Translations under genes and position numbers: made by a program
Assembly: GCA_016930475.1 (NCBI GenBank)
Contig: JAFGGR010000150.1
Location: 1 to 15,172 of the forward strand
Direction of reading: 5' to 3'
DNA: 15,172 nt
Source: Clostridiales bacterium
GTDB taxonomy: Bacteria; Bacillota; Clostridia; Saccharofermentanales; Saccharofermentanaceae
The notes under the pieces: generated by a model
The model's database searches: none
What the model saw: only the letters and a program-made list of their open reading frames with translations
What the model was told of the DNA's origin: nothing
Shown: positions 1 to 6,865 of the stretch, piece by piece
Position numbering within the stretch: position 1 is the first letter of the stretch
Layout of the letters: the number at the start of each line of letters is the position of its first letter

Positions 1-693
1 GCTTGCGCGGTCGAGATGATCCATACCTATTCTTTGATCCATGATGATGTGCCCTGTATGGACAATGATACGATGAGGCGCGGTCGACCGACCTGTCATG
101 TGGAATTTTCAGAGGCGACGGCGTTATTGGCCGGCGACGCACTCTTAAACGGAGCCTACGAATTGATTTTCGAGCAATGCGCAAGCGAAGGCCGGGGAAA
201 CGGACGGGCGGGCGCATACCTCGCTGAATGTGCGGGTATTCGCGGTATGATCGGAGGACAGTCGGAAGACATATCCTCTGACGCGAGGGAAACGACCGCG
301 GACAGCCTTTATTCATTACACCGCAAAAAAACCGGCGCGCTGATCAAAGCTTCGGTCATGATCCCTTTTTTGTTGGGTGAAGAGGAGACCCTTCCGCTTA
401 ATGTGGGTGAAGCGTTAAACTCCTATGCCGAGCACCTCGGACTCTCTTTTCAAATCAAGGATGATCTGTTGGACGTTTCTTCGACCAGCGAAAAGATGGG
501 AAAAACCGTAGGTAAGGACGCGAGGTCCGGGAAGGCGACATTTGTCACGCTTTTCGGGTATCAAGAGGCCGAACGATTATTTGAGAAAGAGACGAGTAGT
601 ACCCTCGGAACATTGGATAAACTGAGCAAATTGGGGTACAATACGGATTTGATCGTCGCATTGACGAAGTCCATTAACGAAAGAGAGAAATAG
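1..693 (+). CDS. ispA: (2E,6E)-farnesyl diphosphate synthase, 5'-truncated
   Basis: This is a polyprenyl synthetase that condenses IPP with DMAPP and GPP to give farnesyl diphosphate, a cytosolic step feeding undecaprenyl phosphate and quinone synthesis. The frame is open from base 1, so the gene begins upstream and about the first quarter is missing; the ATG at 16 is internal. Counting from base 1, the first Asp-rich motif DDVPCMDND is at residues 15-23, followed by RRG. The second Asp-rich motif DDLLD is at 154-158, followed by KxGKTxGKD. The residues just before the first motif (YSLIHDD) match bacterial FPP synthases such as E. coli IspA, which favours a C15 product; chain length is an inference. 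It ends with TAG 8 bases before dxs, the usual Firmicutes xseB-ispA-dxs arrangement, and is probably cotranscribed with dxs. Confidence 0.93.
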   Translation, partial: ACAVEMIHTYSLIHDDVPCMDNDTMRRGRPTCHVEFSEATALLAGDALLNGAYELIFEQCASEGRGNGRAGAYLAECAGIRGMIGGQSEDISSDARETTADSLYSLHRKKTGALIKASVMIPFLLGEEETLPLNVGEALNSYAEHLGLSFQIKDDLLDVSSTSEKMGKTVGKDARSGKATFVTLFGYQEAERLFEKETSSTLGTLDKLSKLGYNTDLIVALTKSINEREK

Positions 694-701
694 ATTTAAA
701 A

Positions 702-2567
702 ATGGGCGATATTATCAACCGAATAACCGATCCGTCGATGATCGCCGCCCTTTCCGAATCGGAGAAGACGGCACTTGCCGCGGAGATCAGGGAATCGATC
801 ATTACGAATGTTTCCCAAAACGGAGGTCACCTGTCATCGAATCTCGGTGTCGTTGATTTAACGATCGCCTTGATGTCCTGCTTTCATCCGCCTGAAGATC
901 AGATCGTTTTCGATGTCGGTCACCAGTGTTATGCCTATAAAATTCTGACCGGTCGATCGGAAAGTTTTTGTTCCTTGAGACAGAAGGATGGAATATCCGG
1001 CTTCCCTAATCGTACCGAGAGTGATTACGACTGCTTCGGGACCGGCCACAGCAGTACTTCCATCTCTGCGGCACTCGGACTGCTTCGCGCCAAAAAGCTC
1101 ACCGGCGAAAAAGGCAGGGTAGTCGCCGTGATCGGCGACGGCGCACTTTCGGGCGGAATGGCGTACGAAGCACTAAACGATGTCGGGCAATACGGAGAGA
1201 ACCTGATCGTTATTCTCAACGATAATCAAATGTCGATCGACAAGAATGTCGGCGCGATCTCCAGACATCTCGATGCGATACGGTCAACATCGGGCTACCT
1301 TCGCGCCAAAAATCGAACGGAGAGAATCTTGAATCGCATCCCGGTATTGGGGAAGTTGATTTATCGTTTCATGTTATTTTTTAAAGATTCGATCCGAATG
1401 GTCGTCCACCGGAAGAATCCCGTTATTTTCGAAAATCTGGGATTTCGCTATTACGGGCCGTTCGACGGACATGATATCGGGACGATGATCAAGAAGATCC
1501 AAACCGTTCAGAGTATTGAAGAGCCGGTCCTGATACACATTTGCACGCGCAAAGGAAAGGGTTATGAATACGCCGAAGAACTACCCGACCAGTATCACGG
1601 CGTTGCTCCGTTCAATATCGAGATCGGTTTTAATAACGGTGGCTCATCGTCTTTTACCACTGCTTTTTCGGAAAGTGTCGTTCGGATCGCCGAACAAAAC
1701 GATCGGGTTGCCGCCATTTCTGCCGGAATGATGTCCAGCTCGGGACTGGACACTTTCCGGAACCGTTTCCCGACCCGGTTTTTCGATGTCGGGATCGCAG
1801 AGGAGCATGCGGTGACCTTGGCTGCGGGATTGGCCGCAAACGGCATCGTTCCGGTATTGGTTTTGTATTCTACCTTCCTCCAGCGCGGCTACGATCAAGT
1901 TCTTCATGATATTTGTCTTCAAAACCTGCACGCGGTCATTGCGATCGACCGTGCCGGCATCGTCGGTGCGGACGGTCCGACGCACCAGGGCGTATATGAC
2001 ATTGCCATGCTGTATCCGATGCCCAACATTGAGATCCTCGCTCCGAGAGATTACGAGGACCTTCATACTATGTTGGACTATGCGGTGAACCGTGCCGGAG
2101 GACCGGTCGCGATCCGTTATCCCAGAGCGAACGAGAATAAGATCCAGGGAGTCGAAAATCCCTCCGACACGGAAAGTCAGTATTTGTGTCACGGGAGCGA
2201 TGTTGTGATTTTCGCCGCCGGTTCCATGACCCCGGAAGCATACGATGCTGCAGGGATCCTAAAAAAAGAGGGCATCTCGTGCGACCTGATCGATCTCAGA
2301 AAGCTCAAGCCGATCAATGAGACGCTTATCGTTGAGTCATCCCGGGATAAGCGGCTTATCGTTTGCTGTGAAGAGGGAGTTTCTTCCGGCGGTGTCGCTT
2401 CTCAAATCGCACAATTATTGTTGTCTCGTTCATGGGCGGGCAAGCTTCTTTCCGTCTCGGTCAGCCCCGAAAAGTTGGCCATCGGTTCGCGAAAAGAGGT
2501 TTTGAGGCTTCAAGGATTGGACTCCGCTTCGATCGTCGAAAGCATACGCGCCGCTTTGAAAGAGTGA
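702..2567 (+). CDS. dxs: 1-deoxy-D-xylulose-5-phosphate synthase
   Basis: This thiamine-diphosphate enzyme joins pyruvate and glyceraldehyde 3-phosphate to make DXP, the first step of the MEP isoprenoid pathway. It is full length for the family (621 aa). Visible motifs are GHSSTS at residues 115-120, the ThDP/Mg motif GDG at 145-147 with its partner NDNQMSI, the catalytic Glu in IAEEHAV (E367), DRAGIVGADGPTHQG, and a C-terminal transketolase-like domain with EEGVSSGGV. The N-terminal GHQ motif is present, but the usual His two residues before ILTGR is Tyr (GHQCYAYKILTGR). The ATG at 702 lies 8 bases after ispA; only a weak purine-rich stretch (near 680-690) precedes it, so translation may be coupled to ispA. 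Together with ispA it forms an isoprenoid pair. Confidence 0.97.
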   Translation: MGDIINRITDPSMIAALSESEKTALAAEIRESIITNVSQNGGHLSSNLGVVDLTIALMSCFHPPEDQIVFDVGHQCYAYKILTGRSESFCSLRQKDGISGFPNRTESDYDCFGTGHSSTSISAALGLLRAKKLTGEKGRVVAVIGDGALSGGMAYEALNDVGQYGENLIVILNDNQMSIDKNVGAISRHLDAIRSTSGYLRAKNRTERILNRIPVLGKLIYRFMLFFKDSIRMVVHRKNPVIFENLGFRYYGPFDGHDIGTMIKKIQTVQSIEEPVLIHICTRKGKGYEYAEELPDQYHGVAPFNIEIGFNNGGSSSFTTAFSESVVRIAEQNDRVAAISAGMMSSSGLDTFRNRFPTRFFDVGIAEEHAVTLAAGLAANGIVPVLVLYSTFLQRGYDQVLHDICLQNLHAVIAIDRAGIVGADGPTHQGVYDIAMLYPMPNIEILAPRDYEDLHTMLDYAVNRAGGPVAIRYPRANENKIQGVENPSDTESQYLCHGSDVVIFAAGSMTPEAYDAAGILKKEGISCDLIDLRKLKPINETLIVESSRDKRLIVCCEEGVSSGGVASQIAQLLLSRSWAGKLLSVSVSPEKLAIGSRKEVLRLQGLDSASIVESIRAALKE

Positions 2568-2677
2568 GTCTTTCAATCGGACATTGATTCTTCGAATATA
2601 TAATGATGAATTTTTAACCCCGTATATGTATAATTACGATAAGTGAGCCGATGATCGGGGAGATGAGGATTTCGTTT
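2568..2677 (+). promoter_or_regulatory. dxs-nadK intergenic gap with possible -10 box
   Basis: This AT-rich gap is longer than the other junctions in the cluster. A perfect TATAAT lies at 2629-2634 and another at 2599-2604. Neither has a convincing -35 box at 16 to 18 bases. If the second box (2629-2634) is used, transcription would start near 2641, ahead of the GAGGA at 2665-2669 that best serves nadK. I see no terminator hairpin. This is also where tlyA sits in many Firmicutes; no remnant of it is recognisable. Confidence 0.3.
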
Positions 2678-3553
2678 ATGCGTTTTGGCATTATTTCCAA
2701 TCAGGACAAAGACCCTCAGTACGCTTTTGCGCGATACGCCGCTTCTAAGATCAAAGAGATGGGAAGCCAGGCTGTTATTGATGATTATTACGCGAATTCT
2801 GATTTGGCGCGCGATCCAAACACCGAGGTCGCGACCTATGATGACTGCGACTTGATTTTTTGCCTCGGCGGGGACGGGACTTTTCTGTCTGCTGTTCACG
2901 ATCATTTTCTCAAAGATGTCCCGATGATCGGAGTGAATTTAGGCAGTATCGGATTTTTGGCCGAGATCCAGCCCGAGGAATTCGACGAGTATTTGACGCG
3001 AATTCTCAATAACGAATACCGGATCGAGAAGAGGCTTCAGCTGGAGGCATCGGTGATTCGAGAGGACGGGTCCGTGAAGGGTACCGGGATTTGCCTGAAC
3101 GACGCAGTTGTTGCGCGCGGACAGAATCTTCATGTATTCACCCTCGATCTTTTTATCGACAAGGACTATGTGGAACGATTATCCGGTGATGGTGTAATCA
3201 TATCGACGCCGACCGGATCGACGGCGTATTCGCTTGCCGCCGGAGGACCGATCATCAAGCCGGACATGCACGCGGTTCTGGTGACTCCGATATGTCCGCA
3301 TACCTTACACAGCCGCTGTTATGTGGTGAATGAGGACAGCCGCATCGAGATCCATCTGAAGAACTTTACAGAGCCGCCGATCCTGTGCTTTGACGGGCGT
3401 AATGAAATTGCTTTGGATTCCATGGATCGCATCATCATCACCAAGTCGCGGCATCCGATGAAGGTCGTTCGGGTCGGACACTCGAATTACTACCAGACCA
3501 TCCGAAAGAAGATCAGGGCGAGAGGGAGTTTTTATGAAGATGGCGAAAAATGA
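2678..3553 (+). CDS. nadK: NAD(+) kinase
   Basis: NAD kinase phosphorylates NAD to NADP using ATP or polyphosphate in the cytosol. With the start used here it is 291 aa, typical for the family. Motifs are GGDGT at residues 64-68, GVNLGSIGFLAE shortly after, the ND pair at 141-142, PTGSTAYSLAAGGP from 178, and a C-terminal TPICPHTL. The frame extends up to an ATG at 2651, but the ATG at 2678 is preferred: it has GAGGA at 2665-2669 with suitable spacing, and it gives the usual N-terminus (MRFGIISNQDKD). The last 20 bases overlap argR, which implies coupling. The order nadK-argR-recN is standard in Firmicutes. The alternative start at 2651 would add nine residues without a good ribosome binding site. 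Confidence 0.95.
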   Translation: MRFGIISNQDKDPQYAFARYAASKIKEMGSQAVIDDYYANSDLARDPNTEVATYDDCDLIFCLGGDGTFLSAVHDHFLKDVPMIGVNLGSIGFLAEIQPEEFDEYLTRILNNEYRIEKRLQLEASVIREDGSVKGTGICLNDAVVARGQNLHVFTLDLFIDKDYVERLSGDGVIISTPTGSTAYSLAAGGPIIKPDMHAVLVTPICPHTLHSRCYVVNEDSRIEIHLKNFTEPPILCFDGRNEIALDSMDRIIITKSRHPMKVVRVGHSNYYQTIRKKIRARGSFYEDGEK

Positions 3554-4007
3554 ACGTCAGGAAAGCATTTTGCGACTAATTCGCAATGCCGAGATCGCTA
3601 CGCAAGAGGAACTCGTCAGTGAACTTCAATCCCGGGGATTGGCGGTCACACAGGCTACCGTTTCACGTGACATCAAGGATCTGGGGATCATTAAGGTGAC
3701 TCTTCCGTCCGGTGGCTCCAAGTACTCCGTATTGGACAGAACCGGAAACGTCGCGCCCGGTCGCCTGCTGTCCGTTTTTTCGCAGTCGGTCATCAGCAGT
3801 GAACCGGCAATGCATTTAGTTGTTATTCATACGCTGCCGGGCATGGCCCAAGCTGCGGCTTCCGCGTTGGATTCCATTCATTTGCAGGATGTGGTCGGAA
3901 CGATAGCGGGTGACGACACCGTTTTTGTCGCTACTCCAAGCCCGGAGTGTGCCGTTGCGCTCTGTCAGACGATCAGGGACATGAACTTCGGATCGCAACA
4001 GGAGTAA
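3534..4007 (+). CDS. argR: Arginine repressor, ArgR/AhrC family
   Basis: This is a hexameric, arginine-responsive DNA-binding regulator of arginine synthesis and catabolism genes. It has 157 aa. An N-terminal winged helix covers about residues 5-70, with the recognition segment TQATVSRDIKDLGIIKV (SR at 44-45). The C-terminal oligomerisation and arginine-binding domain carries LPGMAQAAASALD from 102 and GTIAGDDT at 123-130, whose Asp pair contacts arginine in known ArgR proteins. GGGAG at 3524-3528 precedes the ATG at 3534; the ATG at 3540 (MAKNERQ) is an equally possible start. It overlaps nadK by 20 bases and is followed after 7 bases by recN. No arginine biosynthesis gene lies in the window, so it must act on distant targets; I see no obvious ARG box nearby. 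Confidence 0.95.
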   Translation: MKMAKNERQESILRLIRNAEIATQEELVSELQSRGLAVTQATVSRDIKDLGIIKVTLPSGGSKYSVLDRTGNVAPGRLLSVFSQSVISSEPAMHLVVIHTLPGMAQAAASALDSIHLQDVVGTIAGDDTVFVATPSPECAVALCQTIRDMNFGSQQE

Positions 4008-4014
4008 CGCGAAA

Positions 4015-5703
4015 ATGCTGATCAGATTGAGCATTTCCGGATTCGCCCTGATCGACTCTTTGGACTTTGAGCCGGGAGTCGGTCTTAACGTGATCACCGG
4101 TGAAACAGGTGCCGGAAAATCTCTTCTCATCGATGCCATCGGTGCGTTGATCGGAAATCGAATCGGCAAGGAAAGTGTTCGCACGGGCAGTGAGAAAGCG
4201 ACCGTTGAGGGTGTTTTCGATCATATCACTGATGTGATCATGCCTGTTGAACTGGAAGAGTTCGGGATCCCTCCCGACGAGGAAGATCTGCTTTTTGTTT
4301 CCAGAGAGATTCATATTGCAGGCAGAAACATCGTTCGCATCAACGGTACACTTGTGCCCTTATTTGTATTGAAAGCGATCGGTCCAAGGCTTTTGGACAT
4401 CCATGGTCAACATGAACAGCAAAGCATCTTCCAGGTGTCTAAGCATATTGAATTACTCGATCGATTTGCCGGCGAGAAAATGCGCCTTGCGATTGAGGAT
4501 TACACGATTGTACTTTCCGAATATAAGGGCTGTTTGGATGAGGTTTCCCGACTCGGAACCGACCCTCAGGCGCGTGCGCGAAGGGCGGAGCTCCTTCGAT
4601 ATCAAATCGATGAATTAGAAGCGGCCGGATTTCGACCCGGTGAAGAAGAGGTGCTTTTCGAACGGAAGAGGACGATCGCCGGAATCGAAAAAGCCCGTTC
4701 CGATGTTGCCGAATTGGAGCGGATATTTGCATCTGATGATGCCATGTCTCCGGTAAACCGTTTACATGAGGCAGATGAACGGATCCGCCAGTTATCTTCG
4801 ATCCGGGACGCATACCGTCCGGTCGCGGATCGCATGAAGAGTTTGATGATGGAGTTAGAAGCCGTTTCGGAAGACCTTTCATCGATCAACCGCGATCTTG
4901 AAGATTGCGACTATTCCTTGCGGGATATTGAAGAGCGACTGGACCTGTTGTTTCGATTTAAGAGCAAGTACGGGCATACCGCCGAAGAGATCGACCTTTA
5001 TTTGGTTCGAGCCAGGCGGGAGCTTGAAGAACTCTCTATGTCCGAAGATCGAATGAAAGAACTCCATGTTATTCGTGTTGCGCTCGAGAAGAAGCTTCTG
5101 GCTAAGGCGATGATCATCAGAGGGATCCGTGAGGAGGCAGCCCGGAATCTCTCTGACGAGATTGTACGCGAACTGGCGGAATTGGGAATGCCCGGAGCCG
5201 TTTTCGGTGTTTCGATGAGCGAAAGACCCAAGAGTCGTTTCTTTTCGAGAAATGGTTGCGATGAGATTGCATTTATGTTCACAGCAAATCGGGGAGAACC
5301 GGAAAAACCATTGGAGAAGATCGCTTCGGGAGGAGAGGCCTCCCGGATTATGCTTGCGATCAAGACCATTCTTGCCCAGGCGGATGACACTCAGTCGCTG
5401 ATTTTCGATGAGATCGATTCCGGAGTATCCGGAAAAACGTCATCGGCGGTCGCAGCAAGGATGAAGAAACTGGCACGCTATAAGCAAGTCTTATGTGTTA
5501 CCCATCTGGCGCAAATCGCCGCCGCGGCAGACTCTAATTACTTCATTTCCAAAGAATACAGGGAAGAACGGACACAGACGATTCTGATTTCTCTCGATGT
5601 TGAGGGCAAGCGGCGAGAGGTCGCCCGATTGCTTTCCGGAGAAGCTGATACTCAGTCACTAAATCTTTCGGAGCACTTGATTTCCCGTCAGGAAAATTCT
5701 TAG
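4015..5703 (+). CDS. recN: DNA repair protein RecN, SMC-like ATPase
   Basis: RecN is an SMC-like protein that acts early in double-strand break repair, holding broken DNA ends together. It is full length (562 aa). The N-terminal ATPase half carries Walker A GETGAGKS at residues 29-36 and the conserved DIHGQHEQQS. A charged central region of about residues 155-380 is predicted coiled coil. The C-terminal half carries the ABC signature SGGEASR from 438, Walker B LIFDEID with D465 and E466, and the VTHLAQIAA switch. ACAGGAG at 3998-4004, overlapping the argR stop, is a good ribosome binding site. It ends the leftward gene cluster and meets the minus-strand pseudouridine synthase tail to tail with a 4-base overlap. 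No terminator hairpin is seen at its end. Confidence 0.96.
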   Translation: MLIRLSISGFALIDSLDFEPGVGLNVITGETGAGKSLLIDAIGALIGNRIGKESVRTGSEKATVEGVFDHITDVIMPVELEEFGIPPDEEDLLFVSREIHIAGRNIVRINGTLVPLFVLKAIGPRLLDIHGQHEQQSIFQVSKHIELLDRFAGEKMRLAIEDYTIVLSEYKGCLDEVSRLGTDPQARARRAELLRYQIDELEAAGFRPGEEEVLFERKRTIAGIEKARSDVAELERIFASDDAMSPVNRLHEADERIRQLSSIRDAYRPVADRMKSLMMELEAVSEDLSSINRDLEDCDYSLRDIEERLDLLFRFKSKYGHTAEEIDLYLVRARRELEELSMSEDRMKELHVIRVALEKKLLAKAMIIRGIREEAARNLSDEIVRELAELGMPGAVFGVSMSERPKSRFFSRNGCDEIAFMFTANRGEPEKPLEKIASGGEASRIMLAIKTILAQADDTQSLIFDEIDSGVSGKTSSAVAARMKKLARYKQVLCVTHLAQIAAAADSNYFISKEYREERTQTILISLDVEGKRREVARLLSGEADTQSLNLSEHLISRQENS

Positions 5704-6608
5704 TGCCGTGTTTGACCGCCTCGGTCTGTGATCAATCGAAGCATATCCGCAGGAAGTGCACTGTGAAAGATCATGCATTCCTGCGTGACCGGATGAATGA
5801 AAGAGAGAACGGAAGCGTGAAGCGCTTGTCGTTCAATGCGTTCATCACGAGATCGCAGGATCGGGTCAGGATCGGGAAAATCTCTTGACAGCGGCCCGTA
5901 AAGTCCGTCGCCGACGATCGGGTGTCCCAGATGGCATGAATGAACACGAATCTGGTGGCATCGCCCGGTTTCAAGAATAAAACGTACCATTGAAATATCG
6001 ATATCATCGTTTACAAGCAGGGTGTTATAGCGAGTGATCGACTTTTTCCCGTCTTCTCGGACGATGCGAGTGATGATTGAAGTATCGGAGCGTCCGGTTG
6101 GCAGGTCGATCACCCCCGAAGTGGGACTGAAGCACCCATGAACGATACCGATATACTCTTTGTGCATGGTTCGTTCAGTGATCTGATTATGTGCATAACC
6201 GTTCTTGGCCACGACGATCACACCTGTCGTGTCCCGATCCAGACGTATGACCGGATGCAGACGAACATCGGACAGTCGCTGGATCAAGGAGTCGTCCATA
6301 TGCTGCCAAGAAGGGTGTGTGACAAGGTCGGCCGGTTTTTCACAGACAATGACCCAATCATCTTCATAGTAAATCTGAATGCCACAATCCGGACGGGACG
6401 CGGGGGATCGCTCATCGTCCAAGATCGCTTCAATGGAGTCTCCCTCGAAAACCGGGTCCTTCATCCTGGACGCGACACCGTTTACGAGCAAACGACCATA
6501 CAAACGAATTTTCTTAATGATCAGACCGGACATGTTCATCCTGCGAGACAAAACCTCGTAGGCGGGCACGCCGTGATCGTCGAGGGATATTCGTAATTTG
6601 AGTTTCAT
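5700..6608 (-). CDS. RluA-family RNA pseudouridine synthase
   Basis: This enzyme isomerises uridine to pseudouridine in rRNA or tRNA. It is 302 aa with an S4-like N-terminal region (about residues 15-65) and a RluA catalytic domain. The catalytic Asp is D124 in HPVIRLDRDTTG (118-129). Other family blocks are KPADLVTHPS, RFILETGRCHQIRVH and GHPIVGDGLYG. It is one of two RluA-family proteins here and differs clearly from the one at 9938. The HPVIRLD form of the motif, instead of HRLD, fits the YhcT/YjbO-like branch, but the target site cannot be read from sequence. On its own strand GAGAGG lies about 9 bases before the ATG at 6608. It is divergent from rny and convergent with recN, so it is probably transcribed alone. 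Confidence 0.92.
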   Translation of the reverse strand: MKLKLRISLDDHGVPAYEVLSRRMNMSGLIIKKIRLYGRLLVNGVASRMKDPVFEGDSIEAILDDERSPASRPDCGIQIYYEDDWVIVCEKPADLVTHPSWQHMDDSLIQRLSDVRLHPVIRLDRDTTGVIVVAKNGYAHNQITERTMHKEYIGIVHGCFSPTSGVIDLPTGRSDTSIITRIVREDGKKSITRYNTLLVNDDIDISMVRFILETGRCHQIRVHSCHLGHPIVGDGLYGPLSRDFPDPDPILRSRDERIERQALHASVLSFIHPVTQECMIFHSALPADMLRLITDRGGQTRH

Positions 6609-6637
6609 CGATCATCGCCTCTCATAAAGGTGTCATT

Positions 6638-6646
6638 ATTCTATCA
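6638..6646 (-). promoter_or_regulatory. Possible extended -10 element for the minus-strand pseudouridine synthase
   Basis: Read on the minus strand, this is TGA followed by TAGAAT, an extended -10 with five of six consensus bases. It lies about 30 bases before the ATG at 6608. No good -35 is seen 16 to 18 bases further upstream, so the call rests on the extended -10 and its position. Confidence 0.4.
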
Positions 6647-6772
6647 CAAGCTTCCGGAGACCGCATCGAACAGCAAAACTGCGATATTTCGGGAATTTTT
6701 GCGAGATATCTCATTTGATGCATTCAAAACGGGCGTAATTATAGTATTTATTCACTTTGAAGACCAAAACAG

Positions 6773-6802
6773 TTGACATTTGGGAGTGCGAATCATTACA
6801 AT
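6773..6802 (+). promoter_or_regulatory. Sigma-A-type promoter of rny
   Basis: A perfect -35 TTGACA at 6773-6778 and a -10 TACAAT at 6797-6802 are separated by 18 bases. Transcription would start near 6809, leaving a leader of roughly 55 to 65 bases before the rny coding start. This is the best-matched promoter in the window. Confidence 0.75.
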
Positions 6803-6865
6803 AAACTAAGTGCAAATCACAAATTCGTACTATATATTCTGAAACTTGAAAATATAATATTGGGG

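Larger units (their letters stand above)
6609..6865. promoter_or_regulatory. Divergent regulatory region between the pseudouridine synthase gene and rny
   Basis: This AT-rich region of about 257 bases separates two divergent genes and holds their promoters. It also contains a perfect 10-base palindrome, GAGATATCTC, at 6703-6712, with a related GCGATATTTC at 6681-6690 about 20 bases earlier. These could be operator half-sites or chance. I see no small gene with a ribosome binding site here. The open frame leading into rny from 6773 starts on the promoter's own -35 box and is not coding. Confidence 0.5.

Noticed and set aside
1644..2192. Long minus-strand open frame opposite dxs
   Set aside because: It is antisense to a strongly conserved part of dxs, has no recognisable domain, and its arginine/aspartate-rich composition is typical of a shadow frame.
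2651..2677. Upstream ATG for nadK
   Set aside because: It has no good ribosome binding site and adds residues absent from typical NAD kinases; ATG 2678 is better placed.
6138..6596. Plus-strand open frame opposite the pseudouridine synthase gene
   Set aside because: The minus-strand protein has clear RluA motifs across this span; the plus-strand frame has none.
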